64,000 nucleotides of DNA from an uncultured Pseudomonas sp. (GCF_913774235.1 NZ_CAJYDW010000016.1:310001-374000); one strand, 5' to 3'; counted from the stretch's first letter, positions 1 through 8,638 are shown. A program made the numbers and translations. Notes: generated from the letters alone by a model not told the origin.

Positions 1-796
1 TGATGCTGGCGGTGCTGATGGCGCTGGTGGTGTCGAGGCGCGCCTCGTTGCCGTTGCCGGTCTGGACGATGCTGGTCTGGTTGCTGTCGCCGCGCACGGT
101 GGCGCTGGCCAGGTTGTCGTCGCCGGTGGAGCTACCGCTGAAGCGGTTGCCGCGGCCAGCCTGGTCGACGTTCAGCTCGTTGCGGTTGCCGTCCTGGGTG
201 AAGGTCAGTTCGTTGAACTTGCCGGAGGAGGAGACGATAGCGACATTGGCCTGGCCGCGCTGGGTGAGTTCCACGGTGTCGACCGAATAGCCCTGCTGGG
301 TCAAGGATAGGCGGTTGTCGCTGCCGAGCTGATTGAGAGTGGCCAGGGCGCTGTCGCCGCTCTGGTCGACCCGCACCTGGTTGTTGTCGCCGTTCTGCTC
401 CAGGGTCAGTTGGGCATTGGACGCCACCTGGGTCAGGGTACCGCTGTTGCTGCCCACGGAGCTGACGGTGGCCTGGTTGCCGAAGCCATCCTGGGTCAGG
501 TTGTGGACGCTGCTGCCGGCTTCCTGGCGCAGGGTCGCGACGTTGCCTACGGCGTAGCCGTAAACGTCCCCGCCCTGGGTGATGGTGGCACTGCTGGCGC
601 CGGTCTGGACCACGCTGATCGCGTTGTTCTCGCCCTGCAGCTGATAGAGGGTCGCGTTGTTGCCGGCGCCGCTCTGGTCCAGGGTGATGGTGCCGCTGTT
701 GCCGTCCTGCTGGAGGCTGGCGGTGTTGTTCTGGGCGAGGACACTGCCGGCGGCGAGGGCCAGGGTCAGGGCGGCCAGTGGCCTGAGTAGAAACAT
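1..796 (-). CDS. csgA: Major curlin subunit CsgA-like, partial (C-terminus beyond window)
   Basis: This is the amyloid fibre subunit, secreted through CsgG and polymerised on the cell surface. From the ATG at 796 (GGAG nine bases upstream) it has a signal peptide ending near SVLAQ, then about 20 degenerate 10-13-residue curlin repeats of the form Q-x-G-x-x-N-x-A/L (for example QQDGNSG, QDGFGNQ, QNGDNNQ, QDGNRNE). It reads for 265 codons without a stop up to the left edge, so it is already much longer than the roughly 150-residue E. coli CsgA. It is the last gene of csgD-E-F-G-B-A, 23 bases after csgB. Some repeats lack the Gln or Asn, as expected for gatekeeper or degenerate units. The family call is firm; the exact paralogue name rests on context. 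Confidence 0.85.
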   Translation of the reverse strand, partial: MFLLRPLAALTLALAAGSVLAQNNTASLQQDGNSGTITLDQSGAGNNATLYQLQGENNAISVVQTGASSATITQGGDVYGYAVGNVATLRQEAGSSVHNLTQDGFGNQATVSSVGSNSGTLTQVASNAQLTLEQNGDNNQVRVDQSGDSALATLNQLGSDNRLSLTQQGYSVDTVELTQRGQANVAIVSSSGKFNELTFTQDGNRNELNVDQAGRGNRFSGSSTGDDNLASATVRGDSNQTSIVQTGNGNEARLDTTSAISTASI

Positions 797-819
797 CTGT
801 CTGATCTCCATGAATGCCA

Positions 820-1305
820 TCAGCGGTACTGCCGTACCACCGTGTGCTGGTTGTTTCCGTACTGGACGATGCGGCTGGAGAGCCCCGAGCCGTACTGTTC
901 GATGCGGGCGTCACCCTGGACGCCCAACTGGCGGATGTCCGCGCGGTTGTCGCTGCCGACCTGCTCGATGCTGGCGACGTTGCCGTAGCCGCCTTGCAGG
1001 ATGACGGCATTCAAGTCGCTGCCGTCTTGCAGCAGGCGGGCCTCCTGGGCGGCGCCGCTCTGGGCGATGTAACCCCGCAGCGCGGTGCCGCGCTGCTCGA
1101 TGAGCGCCTGGTTGCCGGCGCCGACCTGCAGGATGGCCGCGTCGCGCTGGGCCGCTGGCACGGCGCCCAGGTCATCGGTCTCCATGAGGTCGGCGGCGAA
1201 GGCGGGAGCGGCCAGGCCCAGCATCAGGGCGAGGCGGGCGGCGAGGCCGCTGGCGGAACTGCGCATGGCTATCACCATCATGGCGTGGAGGCTGTCGCGA
1301 AGCAT
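820..1305 (-). CDS. csgB: Curli nucleator / minor curlin CsgB-like
   Basis: This is the minor curlin that nucleates CsgA polymerisation at the outer membrane. It has an N-terminal signal peptide (hydrophobic LALMLGLAAPAFA), then about five curlin-like units with Q-x-G-x-x-N/D-x-A spacing (QVGAGNQA, QDGSDLNA, QGGYGNVA, QVGSDNRA, QYGNNQ). At about 160 aa it fits the CsgB length. It ends with a basic, Gln/Arg-containing tail (VVRQYR), a feature of CsgB rather than CsgA. It lies between csgG and csgA on the same strand. The start is uncertain: ATGs at 1305, 1281, 1278 and 1266 all leave a signal peptide and none has a clear ribosome-binding site. Confidence 0.82.
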   Translation of the reverse strand: MLRDSLHAMMVIAMRSSASGLAARLALMLGLAAPAFAADLMETDDLGAVPAAQRDAAILQVGAGNQALIEQRGTALRGYIAQSGAAQEARLLQDGSDLNAVILQGGYGNVASIEQVGSDNRADIRQLGVQGDARIEQYGSGLSSRIVQYGNNQHTVVRQYR

Positions 1306-1374
1306 TGTCCGGAGCCGCCTGGCCCATCGCTATCGCTCCAGGGAGCGAAACCGGTCGGGTGGGAGGCTTAATGC

Positions 1375-2223
1375 CTAACGGCGGGTCGGCTCCAGGTACT
1401 TGGTCAGCGCTGGATCGCGGGCATCGCGTCCATCGGCCACCAGCCACAGACGCCGCTCCACGCCCTGGGCGACCAGATGGGCGACCGCCGCCTCGATGGC
1501 CGAGAGCACACACAGCTGCGCCGGCTCGTTGGTGGTGTAGCCGGACTCGGCTTCGAGCAGCTTCTTGAATTCGATGAACTTGAAGACCCCGGCCTGGCGC
1601 CCGATGGAGTAGATGGTCTTGGAGGTCATGACGTTGGCCAGCACCCGGCCGCTGCGGGTATCGATGGCGCGCAGGTTCACCGTCACCTGGTCGACCCGGT
1701 ATTCCTCGGACAGACCGATGCCCAGGTAGCGTGCCCCTTCGCCGCCGCTGCGCACGTTGGTGTCGTAGGCCACCACGCCACCTTCGAGCAACAGGTTGGC
1801 CGCCTGCAGCGAGGGCAGGGCCTGCTGCAGATTCTCCGGCTGATCGGGTTTGCTCTGGGTGGCGCGGATGATCTTGCGCTCGGTCAGCAGGTTCTGCAGG
1901 CCCTCGCGCTCGAGCACCACGAACCAGCCGCTGGCCTGCAGGGCGTCCACCAGCATGCTGCCGGCGCCCTGGGTGACGGCGGTGGAGAAGGAGCTGGCCG
2001 GATTGGGCTTGTACTGGCCGGTCTGGTCGCGAAAGCCATAGACGGCGGCCACCAGCGGACCCTTGGGCGGCGGCAGGGCCAGCAGGTCGTAATAGGTGGA
2101 GGCGCGTGGCGTCAGGGTCGGAGCGGCGTTCTGTTCGGCGGGCATGGGGTCGCGGACGCAGCCGGTCAGGACGAGGGCGGCAGTCAGGGCGGCCGCCAGG
2201 GAAAAGACGTTCATGGCAGGCAT
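1375..2223 (-). CDS. csgG: Curli secretion channel lipoprotein CsgG
   Basis: This is the nonameric outer-membrane pore that exports curlins. A lipoprotein signal peptide ends in the lipobox L-T-G-C, followed by a typical CsgG body (VAAVYGFRDQTGQYKP, then a conserved AVTQGAGSMLVDAL helix, GWFVVLEREGLQNLLTERKI, and the transmembrane-forming YRVDQVTVNLRAIDTRSGRVL segment). Its 282 aa match the family length. Two ATGs (2223 and 2214) could start it; both keep the lipobox. It follows csgF by 6-15 bases. This is the clearest member of the operon. Confidence 0.95.
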   Translation of the reverse strand: MPAMNVFSLAAALTAALVLTGCVRDPMPAEQNAAPTLTPRASTYYDLLALPPPKGPLVAAVYGFRDQTGQYKPNPASSFSTAVTQGAGSMLVDALQASGWFVVLEREGLQNLLTERKIIRATQSKPDQPENLQQALPSLQAANLLLEGGVVAYDTNVRSGGEGARYLGIGLSEEYRVDQVTVNLRAIDTRSGRVLANVMTSKTIYSIGRQAGVFKFIEFKKLLEAESGYTTNEPAQLCVLSAIEAAVAHLVAQGVERRLWLVADGRDARDPALTKYLEPTRR

Positions 2224-2229
2224 CCGTGC

Positions 2230-2637
2230 TCAGGGTTGATTGAAGCCGTTGACGGAGATTTCCGAAATCTCCCCGGTACCGCGATCGGTGATCTGCACGG
2301 TCAGGTTGCCGGAGTCGTCGACGATGTTGACGATGAACTGATCGGTGGAGAGCGTGCCGGAGTTGCCGTCCTGGATGTTGGTCAGCACCTGGGACAGCAA
2401 CCGCGATTCCAGCTGGCTGGTGAAGCGCTCCAGGGGCGACTGGCTGCTGGCGCTGCTGCGCAGGTCGGGATCCTTGTGACGATCCTGGGCGGTGGCGTTG
2501 TTCAGCAGGTAGGTGCCATTGAGCGGGTTGCCGCCGAAGGACGGATTCACCGGCGCATAGACCAGCTCGGTGGCCATGGTCGGGGCGACGCCCAGGGTGC
2601 AGAGCAGGGGCAGGGCCTTCCAGGCGTGCGCGTTCAT
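2230..2637 (-). CDS. csgF: Curli assembly protein CsgF
   Basis: This is a periplasmic/surface assembly factor that caps the CsgG channel and couples secretion to nucleation. It has a signal peptide, then the diagnostic mature N-terminus (TELVYAPVNPSFGGNPLNG) that inserts into the CsgG neck, and a C-terminal region with DTGNLTV-like and GTGEISEISV strands. At 135 aa it has the family length. The ATG overlaps the csgE stop in a four-base ATGA arrangement, so the two genes are translationally coupled. Confidence 0.93.
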   Translation of the reverse strand: MNAHAWKALPLLCTLGVAPTMATELVYAPVNPSFGGNPLNGTYLLNNATAQDRHKDPDLRSSASSQSPLERFTSQLESRLLSQVLTNIQDGNSGTLSTDQFIVNIVDDSGNLTVQITDRGTGEISEISVNGFNQP

Positions 2638-3017
2638 AACTCGTCCTTATCCATGTCGAAAGTGTCCTGCAGGAGGTTCTCCAGACGCCGTCGGGTGATG
2701 CCCTCGTGGACCTGGTCCGCCGCGGCATAGGCGGCATCCTTGAGTTCGCTGTTGTTCGGCGGAATGAACTGGCGATAGAGCAGGCGCTGCTCGTACTCCA
2801 CCCAGACCAGGCTGCCCCAGCGCGCCGAGGGTCGCTCGCGTACCACCAGGTTGAAGTCCAGCTCGGTGGTGTCGGTCAGGCGGTCGGCGAAGTGGCGATA
2901 GAAGTCGTGGCCGAAGCGGGAGATGGTGTTGTCCACCAGCAGGCCCTGGATCACCTCGCCCTCGGCACGCACCATGCCGCTCATCAGCAGGCCGAGCAGC
3001 AGCCAGGCCACCTTCAC
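2634..3017 (-). CDS. csgE: Curli assembly protein CsgE, GTG start
   Basis: This is a periplasmic adaptor that delivers curlin to CsgG. The 127-aa product starts with a GTG at 3017 that overlaps the csgD stop (GTGA). It has a short signal peptide ending near MVRAEG, then the CsgE body (GLLVDNTISRFGHDFYRHF, LVVRERPSARWGSLVWVEY, RLLYRQFIPPNN). An in-frame extension upstream to 3446 exists but overlaps csgD entirely and carries no CsgE-like sequence, so the GTG is preferred. Confidence 0.9.
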   Translation of the reverse strand: MKVAWLLLGLLMSGMVRAEGEVIQGLLVDNTISRFGHDFYRHFADRLTDTTELDFNLVVRERPSARWGSLVWVEYEQRLLYRQFIPPNNSELKDAAYAAADQVHEGITRRRLENLLQDTFDMDKDEL

Positions 3018-3640
3018 CCCGGCAGATCCTGGCCGGAATGGAAACGCAGCGCCGCCTCGGCGCGATTGGCGGCGCCGGTCTTGCGCAGCAGGTTGTGCAT
3101 GTGACTCTTCACCGTGTGGGTGCTCAGGCAGAGCGCCTCGCCGATGGCGGCATTGGAAAGGCCACGGCCGACCAGCCGCAGGATCTCCCGCTCGCGGCGG
3201 GTCAGGCCATCGGCGGCGATACTCGGCCGCTCGCGCGAACGGCGCAGCAGGTGGGCGAGGATGGCGCGCGGCAGCCAGTCCTCGCCGGCCAGCAGGGCGC
3301 CCAGGCCCTGCAGCAGTTGTTCGGGGCTGGCCTGCGGAGCGAACACGCCCTGGATCGCGGGAAACCGCTCGACCCAGGGCAGGGCCTGTTCGGACGTGGC
3401 GTTGAGAAAGGCCACGGTGGCGACCGGCGGCTGGCCTTCCAGCCAACGCTCGAGTTGCGCCACTGGCACGCTGCCGAGATCGACCAGCACCAGGCTGGCG
3501 TCGCCGACGTCATCCAGTTCGCGGGCCAGGATCAGCTCGATGCCGTGGCGTTCGTGCAGGAAAGGCTTGAGCAATTCCGCCAGGAGGACGTTCGCCGTCG
3601 TCAGGCGGACCTTTCTCGCAGGGTCCGTGCGCATGTCCAT
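3014..3640 (-). CDS. csgD: LuxR-family regulator of the curli operon (CsgD-like)
   Basis: This is a probable transcriptional activator of curli synthesis. The C-terminal LuxR/FixJ helix-turn-helix is clear (LTRREREILRLVGRGLSNAAIGEALCLS, then THTVKSHMHNLLRK). The N-terminal half is a weak receiver-like domain without an obvious conserved phosphoacceptor aspartate, as in E. coli CsgD. The ATG at 3640 has GAGG eight bases upstream; an earlier in-frame ATG at 3697 has no such site. It heads the csg genes and overlaps csgE, so regulator and machinery share one transcript. In E. coli csgDEFG and csgBAC are divergent; here all are collinear. Confidence 0.8.
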   Translation of the reverse strand: MDMRTDPARKVRLTTANVLLAELLKPFLHERHGIELILARELDDVGDASLVLVDLGSVPVAQLERWLEGQPPVATVAFLNATSEQALPWVERFPAIQGVFAPQASPEQLLQGLGALLAGEDWLPRAILAHLLRRSRERPSIAADGLTRREREILRLVGRGLSNAAIGEALCLSTHTVKSHMHNLLRKTGAANRAEAALRFHSGQDLPG

Positions 3641-3816
3641 ATGTGCTGCCTCATCATCCGTTGCGCGAACGCTGAGACAAATCGACCCGCACGACAAGCG
3701 AAAACTGACCGATTTCCAGCGACTTAACGGCTCTGTGGACCGTTTGGCAGATTGCTGCCGTGCTGGCTTCTAGCCGCTAAATCCAAAGGATTAGTTCGGA
3801 GGATCGAACGGCTAAG

Positions 3817-3844
3817 GAGGCACCGACAGGCGGCCAGGTGCCTC
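3817..3844 (-). terminator. Possible weak terminator hairpin after the SIS gene
   Basis: An inverted repeat GAGGCACC (3817-3824) and GGTGCCTC (3837-3844) forms an 8-bp stem with a 12-base loop. It overlaps or sits just past the stop region of the SIS-domain gene. There is no run of T after it on the minus strand, so termination is only inferred. The rest of 3641-3850 shows nothing recognisable and must contain the csgD promoter. Confidence 0.3.
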
Positions 3845-3850
3845 TTGGCC

Positions 3851-4873
3851 TCAACGGGTGAGGGTGACCTTGCGCAGGTGTCGCGGCTGATCCGGGTCCT
3901 GGCCGCGGGCCTCGGCCAGCAGCGCGGCCAGGCGGTAGAAACTCTGGATCGCCAGCAGGCCGTCCAGGTCGGGATGGCCGGCGGTGACCAGGGGCAGGTC
4001 GCGTTCGGCGACGTCGTCCGGGGCGGCCAGCAGCACCCGGGCGCCGCGCCCGCGGAGGTCGCGGGCCAGATGCAATAGGCCGGCCTGTTCCGGGCCGCGC
4101 AGAGCGAAGATCAGCAGCGGATAGCCACGCTCCACCAGGGCCAGGGGGCCATGCTGCAACTCGGCGCCACTGAAGGCTTCGCCTTGCAGCGCCGAGGTTT
4201 CCTTGAGCTTGAGCGCGGCTTCCTGGGCGATGGCGAAGCCCGGGCCGCGACCCACCACCATGCAGCGCTCGGCGTCGCGCAGCACCGTCAGCGCCGGCGC
4301 CCAACTCAACTCGGCGGCACGATCCAGGGCCGTGGGCAGCGCCGTCCCGGCGGCGAGCAGGGTCTCGTCCTGCTGCCAGTGGGCGATCAGCCGCGCCGCG
4401 GCGGCCAGGGTGGCGATGAAGCTCTTGGTCGCGGCGATGCTGTGCTCAGGACCTGCCTGCACCCCCAGGGCGTGGCGGCAGGCCAGCGCCAGGGGCGAGT
4501 CGATCTCGTTGACCAGCGCCGCGGTACGGGCGCCGTAGCGATCTAGGGCGGTGAGGGTCTCGATCAGATCGGGGCTGCGGCCGGACTGGGAAAAGCCCAG
4601 GGCGAGCTGGCCTTCGACGCGCAGCGGCGCCTGGCGCAGGGTCACCAGGGAGGGTGGCAAGGACAGCACCGGAAGACCCAGGTGGGCCATGGCCAGATAG
4701 GCGAAGTAGCTCGCCGCATGATCCGAACTGCCACGGGCCACGGTGAGCGCCAGCTGGGGCGGATTGGCCCTGAGATCGGCCGCCAGGTCCGCCAGGGCCT
4801 GGTCGATGGTCTCCAGTTGGCGGGCGACGGCCGCCCCGCTGGCGGCGGCTTCTGCGAGCATGAGCGAGGTCAA
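3851..4873 (-). CDS. SIS-domain glucosamine-6-phosphate deaminase/isomerase-like protein (NagB-II/AgaS type), probable TTG start
   Basis: This protein has two SIS (sugar isomerase) domains. Visible motifs are ARGSSDHAASYFAY, GFSQSGRSPDLIETL (phosphosugar binding Ser-rich loop), GPEHSIAATKSF and EAALKLKETSALQGEAFSGAELQHGP, as in the isomerase half of GlmS and in NagB-II deaminases. No glutaminase domain is present, so an amino-sugar-6-phosphate deaminase or isomerase role is likely. The open frame extends to 4915, but AAGGAG lies six bases before a TTG at 4873, while the ATG at 4861 is too far from it; I chose TTG. It follows dctD by 72 bases on the same strand. No nagA or sugar transporter is adjacent, so the substrate is inferred only from family. 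Confidence 0.75.
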   Translation of the reverse strand: MTSLMLAEAAASGAAVARQLETIDQALADLAADLRANPPQLALTVARGSSDHAASYFAYLAMAHLGLPVLSLPPSLVTLRQAPLRVEGQLALGFSQSGRSPDLIETLTALDRYGARTAALVNEIDSPLALACRHALGVQAGPEHSIAATKSFIATLAAAARLIAHWQQDETLLAAGTALPTALDRAAELSWAPALTVLRDAERCMVVGRGPGFAIAQEAALKLKETSALQGEAFSGAELQHGPLALVERGYPLLIFALRGPEQAGLLHLARDLRGRGARVLLAAPDDVAERDLPLVTAGHPDLDGLLAIQSFYRLAALLAEARGQDPDQPRHLRKVTLTR

Positions 4874-4945
4874 GAGGGTCTCCTTGGGCGAACGCCTAGG
4901 GTCGCACTCTGCCACTCCTGGCCGGGCGCGACCAGCCGACCTTGG

Positions 4946-6382
4946 TCAGTCCCCGTCGTCCGCCGCGCCACCCGTGAATTGTAGGTCGTGCTTGCGCAGC
5001 TTGTCGGATAGTGTCTTGCGCGGCAGGCCCAGGGCCTCGGCGAGACTGCGCAGGGAGGCATGGGGCTGGGCCAGTTCGCGCTGGATGAGCTCGCGCTCGA
5101 AGGCCTCCACCTGTTCGCCCAGGCCCGCGGCCAGGCCTGACGGTTGTATCGCGACGACGGGGGGCGGCGCCGCCGCCGGCGCTGTGCCCATGGGCGCCAG
5201 GGGGGCATAGGCGCTGTTATCCAGGGCCAGGTCCAGCCCCAGGGCGAAGCGCTCGGCGGCATTCTGCAATTCGCGTACGTTGCCCGGCCAGCTGTGGGCG
5301 ATGAGCGCGGCGCGCTGCTCGGCATCGGGCTCGCGCCCCGGCGTGCCATGGCGCTCGGCGGCGGCCAGGGCGAAGTGGCGGAACAGCGGCAGGATGTCTT
5401 CGCTGCGCTCGCGCAGGGCGGGAATACGCAGGGTGGCGACGTTCAACCGGTAGTAGAGGTCGGCGCGGAAACGACCCTGGTCGGCGGCCTGGCGCAGGTC
5501 TTCCTTGGTCGCGGCGATCACCCGGATGTCCAGCGGGATCTGCTGGTTGGAGCCCAGCCGCTCGACCTTGCGCTCCTGCAGCAGGCGCAGCAGCTTGACC
5601 TGGACGTCCAGGCTCATGCTCTCGATCTCGTCGAGGAAGAGGGTGCCGCCGCTGGCATATTCGAACTTGCCAATGCGACGTTTCTGGGCGCCGGTGAAGG
5701 CACCCTGCTCGTGGCCGAAGAGTTCGCTTTCCACCACAGACTCGGCGAGGGCGCCAGCGTTGATGGCGACGAAGGGACCGTCGCGGCGGTTCGACAGATC
5801 GTGCAGCGCGCGGGCCACCACCTCCTTGCCGGCACCGGTTTCGCCGTGAATCAGCACATCGGCCTGGGTCGCCGCCAGGGCGCCGATCTGGTCGCGCAGG
5901 CGGGCGATGCCCGGGGTCTGGCCGATCAAGCGCATCTGCAATTCCTGGCGCTCGGCCAGGGCCAGGCGCAGGCTGCGGTTCTCCAGCACCAGATGGCGGG
6001 CGCCCAGGGCGCGGCGCACGCTGTCGATCAGGGCGTCGTTGGCGAAGGGCTTTTCCAGGAAGTCATAGGCCCCGGCGCGCATGGCCTGCACCGCCAGGGG
6101 CACGTCGCCGTGGCCGGTGATGAGCACCACCGGTAGTTCGGCGTCGCGCTGGTGCAGCTGGGCGAGCAACTCCAGGCCATCGATGCCGGGCATGCGGATG
6201 TCGCTGACCACCACGCCGGGCCAGTCGCGCACGGCGACCATGTCCAGCTCACGGGCATCGGCCAGGGTGGTCACCTTGAAGCCGGCCAGATCCAGGGTCT
6301 GGCTCAGCGCCAGGCGCAGATGGGCATCGTCGTCGATCAGCAGGATCTGGCTGGCGGGATCGAAGGGGGGCAAGGTGTTCAT
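4946..6382 (-). CDS. dctD: Sigma-54-dependent response regulator, DctD family
   Basis: This 478-aa protein would be phosphorylated by the adjacent kinase and activate sigma-54 promoters. It has an N-terminal receiver (ILLIDDD, phosphoacceptor in VVVSDIRMPG, Lys in FLEKPF), an AAA+ domain with Walker A GETGAGKE, the sigma-54 contact loop GAFTGA, and Walker B GGTLFLDEIES. A Fis-type helix-turn-helix sits at the C-terminus (SLRSLAEALGLPRKTLSDKLRKH). The ATG at 6382 gives a canonical receiver N-terminus; the upstream extension in the same frame lies over the kinase gene. Dct (C4-dicarboxylate) specificity is by family resemblance; no dctA or dctPQM is in the window. Confidence 0.85.
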   Translation of the reverse strand: MNTLPPFDPASQILLIDDDAHLRLALSQTLDLAGFKVTTLADARELDMVAVRDWPGVVVSDIRMPGIDGLELLAQLHQRDAELPVVLITGHGDVPLAVQAMRAGAYDFLEKPFANDALIDSVRRALGARHLVLENRSLRLALAERQELQMRLIGQTPGIARLRDQIGALAATQADVLIHGETGAGKEVVARALHDLSNRRDGPFVAINAGALAESVVESELFGHEQGAFTGAQKRRIGKFEYASGGTLFLDEIESMSLDVQVKLLRLLQERKVERLGSNQQIPLDIRVIAATKEDLRQAADQGRFRADLYYRLNVATLRIPALRERSEDILPLFRHFALAAAERHGTPGREPDAEQRAALIAHSWPGNVRELQNAAERFALGLDLALDNSAYAPLAPMGTAPAAAPPPVVAIQPSGLAAGLGEQVEAFERELIQRELAQPHASLRSLAEALGLPRKTLSDKLRKHDLQFTGGAADDGD

Positions 6383-6413
6383 GACAAAGACCTGAATGTG
6401 GGAGGCGACGCGG

Positions 6414-8228
6414 TCAACCGCGGACTTCTTCCTGGGGCACCGCGGCGACGCCGGGCTTGCCGTGCAGCAGATAGAGGCGCACCTCGGCACCGCCCTCGGC
6501 ATGGTTGGACAGGTGCAGGTGGCCACCCAGGGTCCGTAACAGGTTATCGCAGATCGCCAGGCCCAGGCCGAGCCCCTGGGCGGTGGCCTTGGTGGTGAAG
6601 AAGGGTTCGTGGGCGCGGGCCAGGGCCTCGCTGGAGAAGCCGGAGCCGTTGTCTCTCAGCACCAGTGTCACGCCACGTTCGTCGATACGCGTCGTCAGCC
6701 ACAGCCGGCGGGTGCTGGTCTTTTCCGCCAGGGCGTCGAGGGCGTTGCTCAGCAGGTTGCTGATGATCTGCCGCAGGCGGGTCTCCCCGGCCTGCACCCA
6801 TAGCGGCGCATCGGGCAGGTCACGGATCAGTTCCACCTGCATGGCCCGGCGGCGGGCGGCGACCAGCGCCAGGGCGTCTTCCAGGGCGCCCTGCAGCACC
6901 ACGCTCTCCGGCGCCCGGCGGGCGCCGCGGGCATAGGCCTTGAGGTGGGCGATGATGTTGGCCATGCGCGTGGTCAGCTCACCGATCAGCTTGAGATTGC
7001 CGCGGGCGTCGTCCAGCCGGCCATGGTCGAGCAGCACGGCGGCATTTTCCGTGTAACTGCGGATGGCCGCCAGGGGCTGGTTGAGTTCGTGGCTGATGCT
7101 GGCCGACATGGTCCCCAGCGCCGACAGCTTGCCGGCCTGGACGGCTTCGTCCTGGGCGCGCATCAACTCGCGCTGGGCCTGTTCGCGATCATGCACTTCC
7201 TGCTGCAGGCGCGCGTTGAGCGTCTGCAGGTCGCGCGTACGCTCCTCCACGTTCAGTTCCAGGTCGCGCTTGGCCCGGGCATCGAGCGCCAGGCGCTCGA
7301 TGAAGTGGCGCCGTCGCAGGGTCATCACCACCAGCAGCAGAAGCAACGCCAGCAGGGTCGCCGCACCCACGTAGAGCGCACTGCGTACCTGGCGCTCGAC
7401 CATTTCTCGCGGCGCCAGGATCTGCGCGGTCCAGCCCACTTCGTCCAGATCGCGGGTCTGGGTCAGCCAGTCGCTCGGTACCAGCGTCAGGGGTGGCGGA
7501 TTGGTGGTGGGATAGGGACGGTTGGCATTTACCTGCTCGCGCTGGCGCTCGTCCAGCGGATGGGTGGCGCGGAAGCGCCAGGCGTCATGGGAGGTGAGGA
7601 TGACCACGCCCAGATCGTCGGTAACCAGCAGTTGCTCGGGTGATTTGCCCCAGAGCTGTTCCGCGCTGTCCAGGTCGACCTTGACCACCACCACGCCGAT
7701 GGCCCCCGCACCGTCGCGTACCGCTGCGGCAAAATAGTAGCCGCGTTTGCTGGAGGTAGTCCCGAGGCCGAAGAACCGCCCGGGCTGGCCCTGCATGGCC
7801 GCCTTGAAATAGGGGCGGAAGGAGAAATCGCGGCCGATGAAGCTGTCCGGTTGGCGATAGTTGGAACTGGCCAGGCAGGTGCCGTCGTCCTGCATCAGGT
7901 AGATGACGTCCGCACCGGTACGCTGGCGGATGTCTTCCAGCATGCGACTGGCGGCGTCCTGGGACGCCTCGTCACCCTGGTGCGCCAGGGCGTTGCGCAG
8001 CACCGGGAGATCGCCCAGCAGGTCCGGCAGCACCTCGTAGCGTCTGAGGGTACCGAGCAGGTTGGCCACATAGAGGTCCAGGGTCTGGCCGTTCTGCTCG
8101 GCCAGCTGCGCCTCGTAGTAGTGCTGGGCCGCATAGCGCAGCGGAATCAGCAACAGCGTCAGGCCCAGGGCCAGCAGCAGCAGACTGCTCCAGCGCGGGC
8201 GCTTGGGAAGATCGGAGCTCTTGGACAT
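6414..8228 (-). CDS. dctB: Sensor histidine kinase, DctB family
   Basis: This 604-aa membrane kinase starts with a transmembrane segment (LLLLALGLTLLLIPL). A long periplasmic double-PAS-like sensor follows (GADVIYLMQDDGTCLASSN, SFIGRDFSFRPYFKAAMQG, typical of DctB dicarboxylate sensors), then a second membrane segment (ALYVGAATLLALLLLLVVM). A coiled coil, an H-box ASISHELNQPLAAIRSY and N/G boxes (LLSNALDAL, DNGSGFS, GLGLGLAICDNLL) complete it. It precedes dctD by 31 bases. Family call is strong; the actual ligand is inferred. Confidence 0.87.
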   Translation of the reverse strand: MSKSSDLPKRPRWSSLLLLALGLTLLLIPLRYAAQHYYEAQLAEQNGQTLDLYVANLLGTLRRYEVLPDLLGDLPVLRNALAHQGDEASQDAASRMLEDIRQRTGADVIYLMQDDGTCLASSNYRQPDSFIGRDFSFRPYFKAAMQGQPGRFFGLGTTSSKRGYYFAAAVRDGAGAIGVVVVKVDLDSAEQLWGKSPEQLLVTDDLGVVILTSHDAWRFRATHPLDERQREQVNANRPYPTTNPPPLTLVPSDWLTQTRDLDEVGWTAQILAPREMVERQVRSALYVGAATLLALLLLLVVMTLRRRHFIERLALDARAKRDLELNVEERTRDLQTLNARLQQEVHDREQAQRELMRAQDEAVQAGKLSALGTMSASISHELNQPLAAIRSYTENAAVLLDHGRLDDARGNLKLIGELTTRMANIIAHLKAYARGARRAPESVVLQGALEDALALVAARRRAMQVELIRDLPDAPLWVQAGETRLRQIISNLLSNALDALAEKTSTRRLWLTTRIDERGVTLVLRDNGSGFSSEALARAHEPFFTTKATAQGLGLGLAICDNLLRTLGGHLHLSNHAEGGAEVRLYLLHGKPGVAAVPQEEVRG

Positions 8229-8424
8229 GGGCGGGCACGGTGGGGGACTCCCGGCATTATGCCCAAGGCCAGGCCGCTGCGAACGCGTCGCCGGACTGTT
8301 AACGCGTTGGCAGTCGATTGAAATATCTTGTTACCTATCGGCCCGACTGTGGACGCGAACACGCTTTTGCCGGGCGAAAGCCGGCTAACTGACCCGGCAA
8401 TCAGCCAACGAAGGAGTGACTTCG

Positions 8425-8628
8425 ATGAAAAGCACCACCCTCTGCCTGACCCTTGCCGGCCTCATGGCCACTTCCGCCGCCTTCGCCCAGACGGTGCCCG
8501 CCGATCCCGCCGCGACGCCGGATGCGACCACCAGCACTCCCGCCAAGAGCGGCAAAAAGGCCACCACCCACCACAAGAAGGTGGCCCACAAGAAGGTTCA
8601 CAAGGCCAGCAGCACCAGCGGCAGCTGA
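8425..8628 (+). CDS. Small secreted Lys/Thr/Pro-rich protein, function unknown
   Basis: This is a 67-aa protein with a signal peptide (MKSTTLCLTLAGLMATSAAFAQT) and a mature chain of about 45 residues that is Ala/Pro/Thr-rich and then strongly basic with histidines (KKATTHHKKVAHKKVHK). The ATG at 8425 has AAGGAG eight bases upstream; a GTG at 8416 in the same frame lies inside that site. It is the first of two similar small genes. Low complexity prevents any family assignment; a periplasmic or surface role follows from the signal peptide only. Confidence 0.65.
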   Translation: MKSTTLCLTLAGLMATSAAFAQTVPADPAATPDATTSTPAKSGKKATTHHKKVAHKKVHKASSTSGS

Positions 8629-8638
8629 TCCGCGGTGC

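Noticed and set aside
1..796. Regular short repeats as a tandem-repeat or CRISPR array
   Set aside because: They encode degenerate curlin units in a single open frame.
132..1010. 292-codon minus-strand frame across csgA and csgB
   Set aside because: It is an out-of-frame shadow of the curlin genes, with Arg/Pro-rich low-complexity translation; the curlin frames have signal peptides, a ribosome-binding site and repeats.
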